The notes beneath the pieces are model-generated. The model saw only the letters and a program-made list of their open reading frames with translations, was not told the DNA's origin and did not search any database. The position numbers and the translations under genes are program-made. From J054 sp964613615 (GTDB lineage Bacteria > Pseudomonadota > Gammaproteobacteria > Steroidobacterales > GCA-2729495), in NCBI GenBank assembly GCA_964613615.1, contig CAZTIB010000087.1, positions 1 to 21,540 of the forward strand: DNA of 21,540 nt, in the 5' to 3' direction. Positions 7,002-15,290 of this stretch are shown piece by piece. Within the stretch, counting starts at the first letter, position 1. Each line of letters starts with the position of its first letter.

Positions 7002-7778
7002 TCAACGCGCGGCAGTAGTAATCCCGCCAACGTGCATCGCGACGCGGCCGGGTCCGCCGCCCGTCAGCGTGTGACAGCTTGCGCACGTGGCCAGGAACTC
7101 GCCGTAGAGCGCGCTGCGGGCCGGCCCGGCCGGCGCGCGCCCGCCCTCCTCACCCAGCGTCCGGATGCGCTGAACCAGCGCCTCCACCTGGGCGGCCCGC
7201 TCCGGTGCGTCGTCGAGTTCGGTCGGGACGAGCCGCACTTCTTCGAGGATGGCCATACCCTCGGCCCAGGCGACGTCCGATGAGCCCAGCAGGCTCTCCC
7301 ACAGCCGGTCGGCTGCCCACAGGTGACGCGCCATCTCGGTCCGGATGTCGTGCGGTTCCATCGGCGGCCGCGGACCGGCGATGAACTCGATCTCGACCGC
7401 GTGGTCGCGATGACACTCCCCGCAGGTCCGGCCGATTTCGCTGACCGCGACGGCCGCCGGGCGCAGGTCCCGGGCCGATGCAATGGTGGACGCGTACTGC
7501 CGCATCTCCCACAGGTAAGGCGACCAGTCGTCGGGCATGCCCGGGGGCTCCGAGTGCTCGGACAGCCACACGGCCGGCGGCCGTGCCATCTCGAGGTCGC
7601 CGGCGATGACCGCGGCCTTGATCTGATTCACCTCGTCCAGGTGTCCGTGCATGTGTTCCGCGAAGCCGACAGCAGGTGGCTCGGACTCGTCTTCCGCCGA
7701 AGTGCAGGCACCGGCACCGAGGGCGCCGGCTGCGACCAGCATGGCGATTCGCGCCCATTGGCTGAAATTGTTCATCAC
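7002..7778 (-). CDS. Diheme c-type cytochrome, predicted lipoprotein, duplicated cytochrome c'-like halves
   Basis: 258 residues from GTG 7778, with AGGA 7 bases upstream; the next codon is an ATG, so 7775 is an alternative. The signal peptide ends at GAGAC (Cys25), a plausible lipobox. Two covalent heme sites are present, CGECH at 119-123 and CASCH at 232-236. Each lies at the end of a helical stretch of about 85-95 residues (start near 40 and near 142) that contains a Met/His early (EHMHGH; MARHLW). That layout, with heme motif at the end of a helical bundle, recalls cytochrome c' and suggests an internal duplication. It probably transfers electrons in the periplasm. It follows the chelatase-like gene by 40 bases. 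Confidence 0.85.
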   Translation of the reverse strand: MMNNFSQWARIAMLVAAGALGAGACTSAEDESEPPAVGFAEHMHGHLDEVNQIKAAVIAGDLEMARPPAVWLSEHSEPPGMPDDWSPYLWEMRQYASTIASARDLRPAAVAVSEIGRTCGECHRDHAVEIEFIAGPRPPMEPHDIRTEMARHLWAADRLWESLLGSSDVAWAEGMAILEEVRLVPTELDDAPERAAQVEALVQRIRTLGEEGGRAPAGPARSALYGEFLATCASCHTLTGGGPGRVAMHVGGITTAAR

Positions 7779-7818
7779 TGCACCATCCTGTCACGACACT
7801 ATAGCGACGATCGACCTG

Positions 7819-9696
7819 TCAGTTCTGCGCCGTTCGCTCGCCCGCCGGCGGCGGCGGCGCACCAAGCTGGACCGGGTCTACGGCGCGCTCCGGCCGCGGA
7901 CTGTTGAAAAACGCGACGACCTTGTCAGCGAGGAAACGGCCCACGGCCGGGTTGTCGTTGGGCGGAATCCACATGGACCAGGTGCCGCGGTATTGATCCT
8001 GCACCGGCGCATCCGGATCGGGTGGTCCGAGAGCAGCGTCGTAGCCGAGGTGGCCGTACTCCGATACGTCGAAGGCCAGCGAAGGATCGAGGTCCTTGCG
8101 GACCTTGTTGATCGGCGTCTGCCGCGGCGGGGGGTAGGGCCGCGCCGGATCGCCGCAGCCACCCATGGTGAGGCAACACTGCACGCGCCGGCCGGAGCCG
8201 TCAGCCGCCTCGCACTCCTTATCCACCCAGATACCCCAGTAGTCCCCGAACGGGTGACCCGCGTCGGGGAAGGTGTCGAAATCCAGCTCGTCGATGTATC
8301 GCCAGGACTTGTAGCCAATTTCCTTCGCCACCTGGTTCGGGACTTCGACCAGGCTCAGCACGGAGTCCACCATGATCTGCGGGAAGGCAATGACGATGTG
8401 CCGCACGCCGTTGTTCTTGAGTTCCTCAAGGGCTTCCCAGTACCGGTAGCTCATGTCGCCACCCGGGAACAGGTTGCGAGTTTCGTACAGCCTCGCATCG
8501 CCAAGGTTCTCGCCGCGCATCTCACGCGTGCGCTCGAAGCGGCTGAAGTTCCGCGGCCCAAGCTCCACGTTCGGGTTTGGCGTCTTCCTGCCGAACCAGG
8601 CGCCGAGAATGTTTTCTTCTTCCAGGCCCGGGTGGCGCTCCCTCAGCAGGTTCTTGATGTTCCGGTTCAGGACCAGCGTGTCGTTGATCTTCGGGTCGAA
8701 ATACTGGTTGTACAGGCGCGTAGCGTGGTTGATCAGCAGGACGCCGGTCTGCTCCATCGGCACTTCCGCGAGCATTTCTGCCTCGATGCCCTCGACGTGG
8801 AACACCGCCAGCTGCGGATCGTCGGACACCGGGTTCGGATGCCCATAGAGCGGGACGCTGCTGTCCTGGTCCTCCTTGACCTCGCCGAGAGACAGCGTCC
8901 ACCCGGGCGGGTCCAGCGGATAGGACCTGGTGACCAGGTCCGTCGGATCGTTGACCCACCAGACCTTCACGTCACTACCCGTGTCCTCGTTGTGCTGCGC
9001 GACGACCTGGCGGGCGAGATTCACCACGTCGAAAGTCTTGAAGAAACGGACGCCGGACGTGGTCATGTCGATCATGATGATCTCGTCCACGCCCGCCTTC
9101 AGCAGCCGTTCCACGGTGCCGTCGGTGTTGAAGCGGTCCGGCTCGCAGCCCGCCCAGGATTCGTCGGGCGGCCTGCCCTTCGCATCGCCCCCGCAGTAGT
9201 TCAGCGGGCTACCCCCCGGGACGCGCGGATAGTAGAGATAGCGCGGGTAGATGTGGTGTGCCGGATCAATGGCGCGCCAGCTTGCGTAGTCGACGATGAA
9301 ATCGACGCCCAGTTCTGCCTCCCGTTCCTCCAGGGCCTGCTTGAGGTGCTCGTAGCGGGCGAGAGTCAGACCGTTTGCCGGATCATTGTTGCCGATACGC
9401 TCATACTCGAAGGAATACTTGCCCAACTCTTTCGGCGCATTGCCGAATAGCAAGATGCTGGGCCAGACCGCTGGATTCCAGATGACCTTCTGATAGACCT
9501 GGCTGTGGGGATCGTAGGAGAAGATCATCATCGTGGATTCCCAGTTCGACCGTTCGCCGAAGCTATCGGAACCGCCGTGGAACACGTAGATGACGCCAAC
9601 TTTCCTGGGCTCCGGCCCGGGACCGCAGCTGCCGGTCAGCAACGCCCCAACAACGACGAGGCACGCGAGCAGGCTGCGGCAGGACATGAGTTTCAC
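7819..9696 (-). CDS. Large lipoprotein resembling the ferrochelatase/CbiX chelatase fold
   Basis: 625 residues from GTG 9696, with GGAGAGG about 7 bases upstream; ATG 9687 is a second choice. The signal peptide ends LLTGSC (Cys24). Two segments resemble the opening strand of ferrochelatase-type domains, VGVIYVFHGGSD at 33-44 and GVLLINHATRLY at 318-329. Residues 431-456 (GVRHIVIAFPQIMVDSVLSL) resemble the ferrochelatase pattern before its closing helix. A Cys-rich region with five cysteines lies at 495-514, and the C terminus is Pro-rich. Known chelatases are cytoplasmic or single-domain, so lipid anchoring and length are unusual. The assignment is by pattern recall only. A diheme cytochrome gene lies 40 bases downstream. 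Confidence 0.7.
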   Translation of the reverse strand: MKLMSCRSLLACLVVVGALLTGSCGPGPEPRKVGVIYVFHGGSDSFGERSNWESTMMIFSYDPHSQVYQKVIWNPAVWPSILLFGNAPKELGKYSFEYERIGNNDPANGLTLARYEHLKQALEEREAELGVDFIVDYASWRAIDPAHHIYPRYLYYPRVPGGSPLNYCGGDAKGRPPDESWAGCEPDRFNTDGTVERLLKAGVDEIIMIDMTTSGVRFFKTFDVVNLARQVVAQHNEDTGSDVKVWWVNDPTDLVTRSYPLDPPGWTLSLGEVKEDQDSSVPLYGHPNPVSDDPQLAVFHVEGIEAEMLAEVPMEQTGVLLINHATRLYNQYFDPKINDTLVLNRNIKNLLRERHPGLEEENILGAWFGRKTPNPNVELGPRNFSRFERTREMRGENLGDARLYETRNLFPGGDMSYRYWEALEELKNNGVRHIVIAFPQIMVDSVLSLVEVPNQVAKEIGYKSWRYIDELDFDTFPDAGHPFGDYWGIWVDKECEAADGSGRRVQCCLTMGGCGDPARPYPPPRQTPINKVRKDLDPSLAFDVSEYGHLGYDAALGPPDPDAPVQDQYRGTWSMWIPPNDNPAVGRFLADKVVAFFNSPRPERAVDPVQLGAPPPPAGERTAQN

Positions 9697-9979
9697 TCCG
9701 GGGCCTCTCCATCAGTCCGGCGCAAAGGTGTTGGAGTATATCCGCCCGCTCGCGGCTGCCGGCACCGCGGGGGCCGCGAAAATGACCGCGGCGCGGCCAC
9801 CGCCGCCGATAACAGCCGCCGCGCCGGCGCTGGAGTGCGTGATCGGTGGCGAGTAACTCGCCGTCTGGGTCGAGACCGTGCGCGAACTCGACTGCACCTT
9901 TTTTTGCGGGGAATGGCTCCCGAACTCTGTCAGCAGGTCGACCCGGTCACCTATGTCGGAGCGTATGGATATTAGGCTA
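9697..9979 (-). other. Intergenic region upstream of the chelatase-like gene
   Basis: 283 bases without a supportable gene. On the minus strand TATACT (9740-9735) is a 5-of-6 match to a -10 element about 39 bases before the GTG, but no -35 fits. The middle (about 9780-9830) is a GCC/GCG-rich stretch. No hairpin with a T run was found after the upstream signalling gene, so readthrough cannot be excluded. Confidence 0.35.
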
Positions 9980-12085
9980 TTACCCAGCGCTGCTGGCTGA
10001 GCCGGAACTGTCGAGCAGGCGGATAAACTCGTCGGCCGGCAGGGCTTTACTGAACAAAAAGCCCTGAATCACGTCGCACTCGTGCTGGCGCAGATAGTCC
10101 AGCTGCTCTTCCAGTTCGACCCCCTCTGCAACGACCTCCAGCCCGAGTTCCTTGCTCATTGCGATGATCGCACTGCAGATGGCCGCGTCCTGCCGGTTCA
10201 CATGCAGGTTCCGGACGAATGACCGGTCGATCTTCAGACACTGCAGCGGAAACTGAGTCAGGTAACTCAGGGAGGAATACCCGGTGCCAAAGTCGTCGAC
10301 GGTGAGCTTGATGCCGGCCTCCCTGAATTGCCGCAGGACCTCACGCGTTTCGTCGACATTTTGCATCAACAGGCTTTCGGTAATCTCTACTTCGAGGCAC
10401 TGGGCCTTCAGCCCGGCCGCCCAGATGGTCTGCAATACCGTGTCCAGCAGGTCGCGCTGCGTAAACTGCTGGCTGGACACATTCACGGCCACCGTCAGCT
10501 CATGGAGCCCCGCCTCGTGCCAGGCTTTCAGCTGCCTGCAGGTCTCCTCGATCACCCAGCGCCCGAGGGGGATGATCAGGCCGGTCTCCTCGGCCAGCGG
10601 CACGAAATCTGCCGGCGATATCCAGCCGCGTTCGGGATGCTGCCAGCGGAGTAAGGCTTCACAACCAACGATTCGCCACGACGCCACGTCTACCTTCGGC
10701 TGGTAGTGGAGCGAAAATGCCTTGTTGTCCACAGCCGCGCGCAACTCGTTTTCCAGGTCCAGGCGCTCCAGCGACCGGGTGTTCATGGCACTGCTGAATA
10801 TGCGGTAACCGTTCCGGCCTGAAGCCTTGGCCTGGTACATGGCCATGTCCGCATGCATCAGCAATTCTTCCAGTGACTCGCCGTGGTCCGGATACAAAGC
10901 CGCGCCGATGCTCGGCGTAATGACGAACTCGTGACCCTCGTAAGCGAAGGGCTCGGAGAGCGATGCCCGGATCCGACCGACGATCTTCTCGACTTCGTTA
11001 TCCTCATCCAGGCCCCCGATCAGAACCACGAACTCGTCCCCGCCCAGGCGGGCCAGCTCAGCCTGGCCCGGATCATCGATACGAATCCGCCCCACGGTGT
11101 CTTCCAGCCGTACCGAAGCCGCCAGCCGGTCGGCAACCGACTTCAGCAGTGCATCGCCCACGGTATGGCCCAGCGTGTCGTTAATGCGCTTGAACCGGTC
11201 CAGGTCCAGGTAGAGCACGGCGAGTTTTTCGTCGTGGCGAGCTACCCGTGCCAGGGCGCGCCGCAAATCGCGAATAAACTGTTGCCGGTTCGGTAATCCG
11301 GTCAGCTGATCGTAATACGCGAGTTGATTGATCCGCTGTTCGCTCGCGACCTTGTCCGTAATGTCCCGAATCAGCGTGACCACGGTGGTGGCGCTGTTGG
11401 CGACCATCCGGGTTTCGAAGGTACGGCCGTCGGGCCAGGCATGTGTGTAGGCCTGCATTTGCCCGGTCGCCAGCGCCGCGTGCAGGCCTTCGCGAGCCTC
11501 TTTCGCGGTGCCTGATGGCAATGCGGCCTCCAGCTTGCGGCCAGCCAGCTCTGCCACGTCGGTCCCCGGGACCGGACCACTGAGGCCCTCAAGGATGGTG
11601 CCCGTTTCGTCTACCACGAAGATCAGCTCGGGAATGGCTTCCAGCAGGGCCCGAATTTTGCGTTCACCGGCCTGCACGTCCAGCAGGGCCCGGTAAGACC
11701 GCAACAGGTAGCGCAGCTTGAAAGGCAAGGCTGCCCAGGTCAGGGGCTTGCGAATAAAGTCCGTGGCGCCCACTTCGTAGGCGCGCTTCACTGACTCGAA
11801 ATTGTCGCTGCCGGTAATCATGACCACCGGCGCGGGAAAATCCGGATAGTGCTTGCGAATCCGCCTGCAAACTTCGAAGCCGCCCAGGCGCGGCATTTCG
11901 ACATCCAGGAGGACGATGTCCGGCACCCTGTCGGCAATGGCCGTCAGGGCCTCCAGCCCGTCGGCGCAGGTCAGCACCTCGAAGCCGGCCGCGGTTAGCG
12001 TTTGCTCGTAGAGCAACCGGAACGACGGATCGTCATCGGCCACCAGCACGTAGCCTGCGGACACTGCGGCAAGCTGCCTGGTCAT
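9980..12085 (-). CDS. REC-PAS-GGDEF-EAL response regulator (cyclic-di-GMP turnover)
   Basis: 701 residues, cytoplasmic. Domains: receiver about 11-128 (acidic D17-D19, phosphoacceptor D61, T91, K113); PAS-like about 143-247; GGDEF about 255-430 with intact GGDEF at 348-352; EAL about 440-690. EAL catalytic residues are all present: E476 (EALLRW), N535, E567, D597-D598 (DDFG), K618, E654, Q674. So phosphodiesterase activity is likely and cyclase activity possible. A 13-residue insertion (332-344) sits just before the GGDEF loop and replaces the RxxD inhibitory site. The ATG overlaps the stop of the hybrid kinase by 4 bases (ATGA), which makes that kinase the likely phosphodonor through its HPt domain. 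Confidence 0.95.
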   Translation of the reverse strand: MTRQLAAVSAGYVLVADDDPSFRLLYEQTLTAAGFEVLTCADGLEALTAIADRVPDIVLLDVEMPRLGGFEVCRRIRKHYPDFPAPVVMITGSDNFESVKRAYEVGATDFIRKPLTWAALPFKLRYLLRSYRALLDVQAGERKIRALLEAIPELIFVVDETGTILEGLSGPVPGTDVAELAGRKLEAALPSGTAKEAREGLHAALATGQMQAYTHAWPDGRTFETRMVANSATTVVTLIRDITDKVASEQRINQLAYYDQLTGLPNRQQFIRDLRRALARVARHDEKLAVLYLDLDRFKRINDTLGHTVGDALLKSVADRLAASVRLEDTVGRIRIDDPGQAELARLGGDEFVVLIGGLDEDNEVEKIVGRIRASLSEPFAYEGHEFVITPSIGAALYPDHGESLEELLMHADMAMYQAKASGRNGYRIFSSAMNTRSLERLDLENELRAAVDNKAFSLHYQPKVDVASWRIVGCEALLRWQHPERGWISPADFVPLAEETGLIIPLGRWVIEETCRQLKAWHEAGLHELTVAVNVSSQQFTQRDLLDTVLQTIWAAGLKAQCLEVEITESLLMQNVDETREVLRQFREAGIKLTVDDFGTGYSSLSYLTQFPLQCLKIDRSFVRNLHVNRQDAAICSAIIAMSKELGLEVVAEGVELEEQLDYLRQHECDVIQGFLFSKALPADEFIRLLDSSGSASSAG

Positions 12086-14982
12086 ACGGCCACCCTGTTC
12101 ATATATTCATGCAGGCAAATCACCGCACGGTCATGCTGGCGGTCCACTTCTTTCAACATCGCCGGTGCCTCGTCCAGCTCGCCCGCGCGGGCCTGTTTTT
12201 CAAGCCTTGCGCAGACATCGGCCAGGAAACGCGCGCCCACATTGCCGCTGCTCGATTTCAGCGCATGGGCAAGTTGCCAGATCGCGGTGCTATCGCCGGC
12301 AGCCACCGCGTCAGTCAACTGTTGCCGTTGCTCACGGGCGCTTTTCAGAAAGAGCTTCATCACCTCGCCAAGCAGACGTGGCTGGCCCGGCTGTTGTAGC
12401 TCTTCGATGCCATTGAGAACCTGCAGGTCAATCACCGGATCGATGACACTATCAGCGGATTCCGCCTCTTCCCCCATCGACTCGAGATCCACCAGCCTGC
12501 CGATGAATGTCGGGCTTGGAATGATCCCGGTGATATCGAGGCGCTCCGGGTTCGGCAGCGCGGCCTGGATACGATCCGCCAGCGCCTTCTGGCTAAAGGG
12601 TTTGCTGACATAGTCGTCCATGCCGGCAGCGAGGCAGCGTTCGCGGTCGCCATCCAGCGCATTCGCGGTCAGGGCGATAATCGGGGTCCTCGCACGCCCT
12701 TGGCTCGACTCCCATTGACGAATCCGGCGGGTGGCTTCGAAACCATCCATCTCGGGCATCTGGCAATCCATCAAGACCAGGTCGAAGTTCTCCGCCATGA
12801 AGCATTCGAGCCCTTCCGCACCGTTGTTCGCCACCGTAGTTTCGCACTGCAAATGGCCGAGCATGCCGCGGGCCACCTCCTGGTTCACCGGATTGTCTTC
12901 GACCACCAGCACGTGCAGTGCAGCGGGGCTGGCGAGCGCTTCCAGCGCCATCCCGCCCGTCTTTGCGTCTGAGGTTTCAAGGGGCAGCTCCCGATTCAGT
13001 ACCGTCTTCAGACAATGGTAGAGCTGGGCCTGGCGCACCGGTTTGGTCAACCACGCCTGCACTCCTGCCCGCTCCAGCTCGGCATCTGTGGCATCTGCCG
13101 ACACGGAGCTCAGCATCACGATCTTCAGGTCTGCCCGGCACGGCACGGTGCGGATCCTGCGCGCGACCTCCATCCCGTCCATTCCGGGCATGTGCAGGTC
13201 TAGCAGCACCACGTCATAGGGCACAGATGCCACATCATTACTCGACAAGCGTTGTACGGCCGCGGCGCCCGAGTCGAAAGCATCCACCTCCATCTGCCAG
13301 CCCCGCAGTTGCTGACCAAGAATGTCCCGGTTGGTGGCATTGTCATCGACGATGCAGGCCAGCATGCCCTTCAAGGCTTCGGGTTCCAGGTTCGCGGCCT
13401 TGGCTTCTTCACGGTCAAGCGGAATCGTGAAGCTGAAGGTCGAGCCACGGCCGGGGATGCTGGCAACCTGGATGTCGCCCCCCATAAGTGCGACCAGTTG
13501 CTTGCAGATTGCGAGGCCAAGGCCGGTGCCGCCGAAGCGGCGGGTGGTCGAGCCGTCTGCCTGCGAGAAGGACTCAAAGATCCGGTCGATATTCGCCTGG
13601 CCAATGCCGATGCCGGTGTCGCTCACGGCAATCCGGAAGACGCTGGAACCGGTGTCTTGTTCCACCTCCCGGACCCTGACGACCACCTCACCTTTCTCGG
13701 TGAATTTGATCGCGTTGCTGACGAAGTTAACCAGCACTTGCCGCACCCTGACCGCATCACCGACAACCGCCGAGTGCAGATTCGCCGGCGCATCCAGGAT
13801 CAGCTCAAGACCCTTGGCATGGGCGCGCTCGGCCAGGAATTCCACACATTCTTCAACGGATTCCCGCAAATCGAATGGCGCGTGATTCAGTTCCAGCTTG
13901 CCGGCTTCAATCTTGGAAAAGTCCAGGATGTCGTTGATGATGTCGAGCAGCGCCTCCGCCGAATAGCGGATCGTGTCGGCGTGGCGTCTCTGCCGTGCAC
14001 TCAGTTCGGTGGCAGTAATCAACAATTCGGTCATCCCGAGAACGCCATTCATCGGGGTCCGAATCTCGTGGCTCATGCGCGCCAGGAACTCGCTCTTGGC
14101 ACGGCTCGCGGCTTCCGCGCGTTCCTTGGATACCCGCAGTTGGGCCATCGCAGCTTCCAGGCTCCGGGTGCGTTCTGCCACCTGCCTTTCAAGGTCTTCC
14201 CGGTGCCTCTCCAGGTGCTCACCACGGTTGTGCAACTCAACCAGCATGCGATTGAAGCCATCCACCAGGGCGCCAATTTCGTCATTGCCGGATTTTTCGG
14301 CCCGGCGAGAAAAATCGCCGTCTTGCGAGACGCTTTCCGCAAGGCTCAACAGCCTGGCCAATGGGCCGGTGACAACACGCTGCAGGCGCGAAGCCAACAG
14401 GAAGGCAACCAGGGACGCCGCCACCATTGCCAGCAACGTGACGATCACGCTCCATTTCGCACTCGCGATCAGGCCCGCGAGAGATGAGCGAATATAAATC
14501 ACCCCCACCCGTCTGCCGTCGAGCCAAATCGGCGCACTGACGTGCAGACTGTCGAGTCGGTCGAAGATGTGACTCGGTGTACTGCTTGCCAGGCTGGACT
14601 GCAACCAGTCTTTCACGGGCGCCCGCCAGTCCAGACCGGTGTCGTCGCCGAATCCGTGACTGACGAGCCGGCCGCCGTCGGGCCGGTAAAGAGCCGCCAT
14701 GGTGATTTGCGGATCCGCGGCCATCGAATCCAGTACCTGCTTCGCGAGGGCAACATCATTGAATGTCAGGGCCGCCGCGCTGTTCTTTCCCGTGGCAACA
14801 GCCAGGGTCGTGACATAGTCGACCATAGCCTTGCGCAGCGTGAACAGATCCGATGCACCGATAGTGAGCGACGCGAATATCAGCGAGATCCACGTAGCCA
14901 GCAATGTGATCATCTGGATCTTGCGACCCAGCTTCAGGTTGCCTTGCCAACGCTTCAGTCGCCCGAAAATCACCGCAGGCAT
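12082..14982 (-). CDS. Hybrid sensor histidine kinase (sensor-HAMP-HisKA-HATPase-REC-REC-HPt)
   Basis: 966 residues from ATG 14982, an architecture like BarA/GacS. TM helices at about 24-44 and 178-198 flank a 130-residue periplasmic sensor (CHASE8-like in layout). HAMP about 198-252 and a coiled coil follow. HisKA has His305 (SHEIRTPMNG). The ATPase shows the N box (NFVSNAIKFT), DTGIGI at 455 and GGTGLGL at 484-490. Receiver 1 has D595 and K647, receiver 2 has D739 and K794, and the HPt has His906 (HALKSSSGN). All phosphotransfer residues are present. A TTG at 15048 in frame would add 22 residues; GTG at 14976 has a better-spaced GGGGAG. It overlaps the REC-GGDEF-EAL gene by 4 bases. Confidence 0.95.
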   Translation of the reverse strand: MPAVIFGRLKRWQGNLKLGRKIQMITLLATWISLIFASLTIGASDLFTLRKAMVDYVTTLAVATGKNSAAALTFNDVALAKQVLDSMAADPQITMAALYRPDGGRLVSHGFGDDTGLDWRAPVKDWLQSSLASSTPSHIFDRLDSLHVSAPIWLDGRRVGVIYIRSSLAGLIASAKWSVIVTLLAMVAASLVAFLLASRLQRVVTGPLARLLSLAESVSQDGDFSRRAEKSGNDEIGALVDGFNRMLVELHNRGEHLERHREDLERQVAERTRSLEAAMAQLRVSKERAEAASRAKSEFLARMSHEIRTPMNGVLGMTELLITATELSARQRRHADTIRYSAEALLDIINDILDFSKIEAGKLELNHAPFDLRESVEECVEFLAERAHAKGLELILDAPANLHSAVVGDAVRVRQVLVNFVSNAIKFTEKGEVVVRVREVEQDTGSSVFRIAVSDTGIGIGQANIDRIFESFSQADGSTTRRFGGTGLGLAICKQLVALMGGDIQVASIPGRGSTFSFTIPLDREEAKAANLEPEALKGMLACIVDDNATNRDILGQQLRGWQMEVDAFDSGAAAVQRLSSNDVASVPYDVVLLDLHMPGMDGMEVARRIRTVPCRADLKIVMLSSVSADATDAELERAGVQAWLTKPVRQAQLYHCLKTVLNRELPLETSDAKTGGMALEALASPAALHVLVVEDNPVNQEVARGMLGHLQCETTVANNGAEGLECFMAENFDLVLMDCQMPEMDGFEATRRIRQWESSQGRARTPIIALTANALDGDRERCLAAGMDDYVSKPFSQKALADRIQAALPNPERLDITGIIPSPTFIGRLVDLESMGEEAESADSVIDPVIDLQVLNGIEELQQPGQPRLLGEVMKLFLKSAREQRQQLTDAVAAGDSTAIWQLAHALKSSSGNVGARFLADVCARLEKQARAGELDEAPAMLKEVDRQHDRAVICLHEYMNRVAV

Positions 14983-15290
14983 CTCCCCGGTGGAGCGATC
15001 GTGGCGCGGCGCAGCAGACGGCTCCTGCCCACCCGGCGAGGGCGGCAAGCCATGCCCGACCGGGGCGCAGTCAACGCCAGCCGGCCGGAAATCAGTCGTT
15101 GCACCGCCATAGCTTCAGCTTCCGTGTTCGTCGCGCATGCGAGACGGTCCGGGCCGGGAGTGGCCACGACCTTTCCATAAAGATTATCGGCGCAGGAGGG
15201 TTAAAGCTGAGGTGAAGGCCCGCTTGCCGGGGCCCGAAATGTGATCCGGGACACAAGTCTGAGGTGGGAAACGGCCAGCGATTGGCCTGA
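14983..15290 (-). other. 308-bp gap between HDOD and histidine kinase genes
   Basis: No supportable gene. On the minus strand a bulged GC hairpin (15217-15234, GGCCC / GGGCC core) lies about 57 bases after the HDOD stop without a T run. A GATAAT (15188-15183) could be a -10 element about 200 bases before the kinase start, with no good -35. The gap may hold a separate promoter for the kinase pair. Confidence 0.35.

Noticed and set aside
7651..9450. 599-codon open frame on the plus strand
   Set aside because: It lies antisense to the chelatase-like and cytochrome genes, whose signal peptides and heme motifs are real; GC-rich codon bias leaves such mirror frames open.
9712..9897. 61-codon minus-strand frame in the gap
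   Set aside because: GTG start without spaced ribosome binding site, low-complexity Ala/Gly product, no family likeness.
13252..14487. 411-codon open frame on the plus strand
   Set aside because: Mirror frame of the histidine kinase, which has all conserved boxes; the plus-strand product shows no family features.
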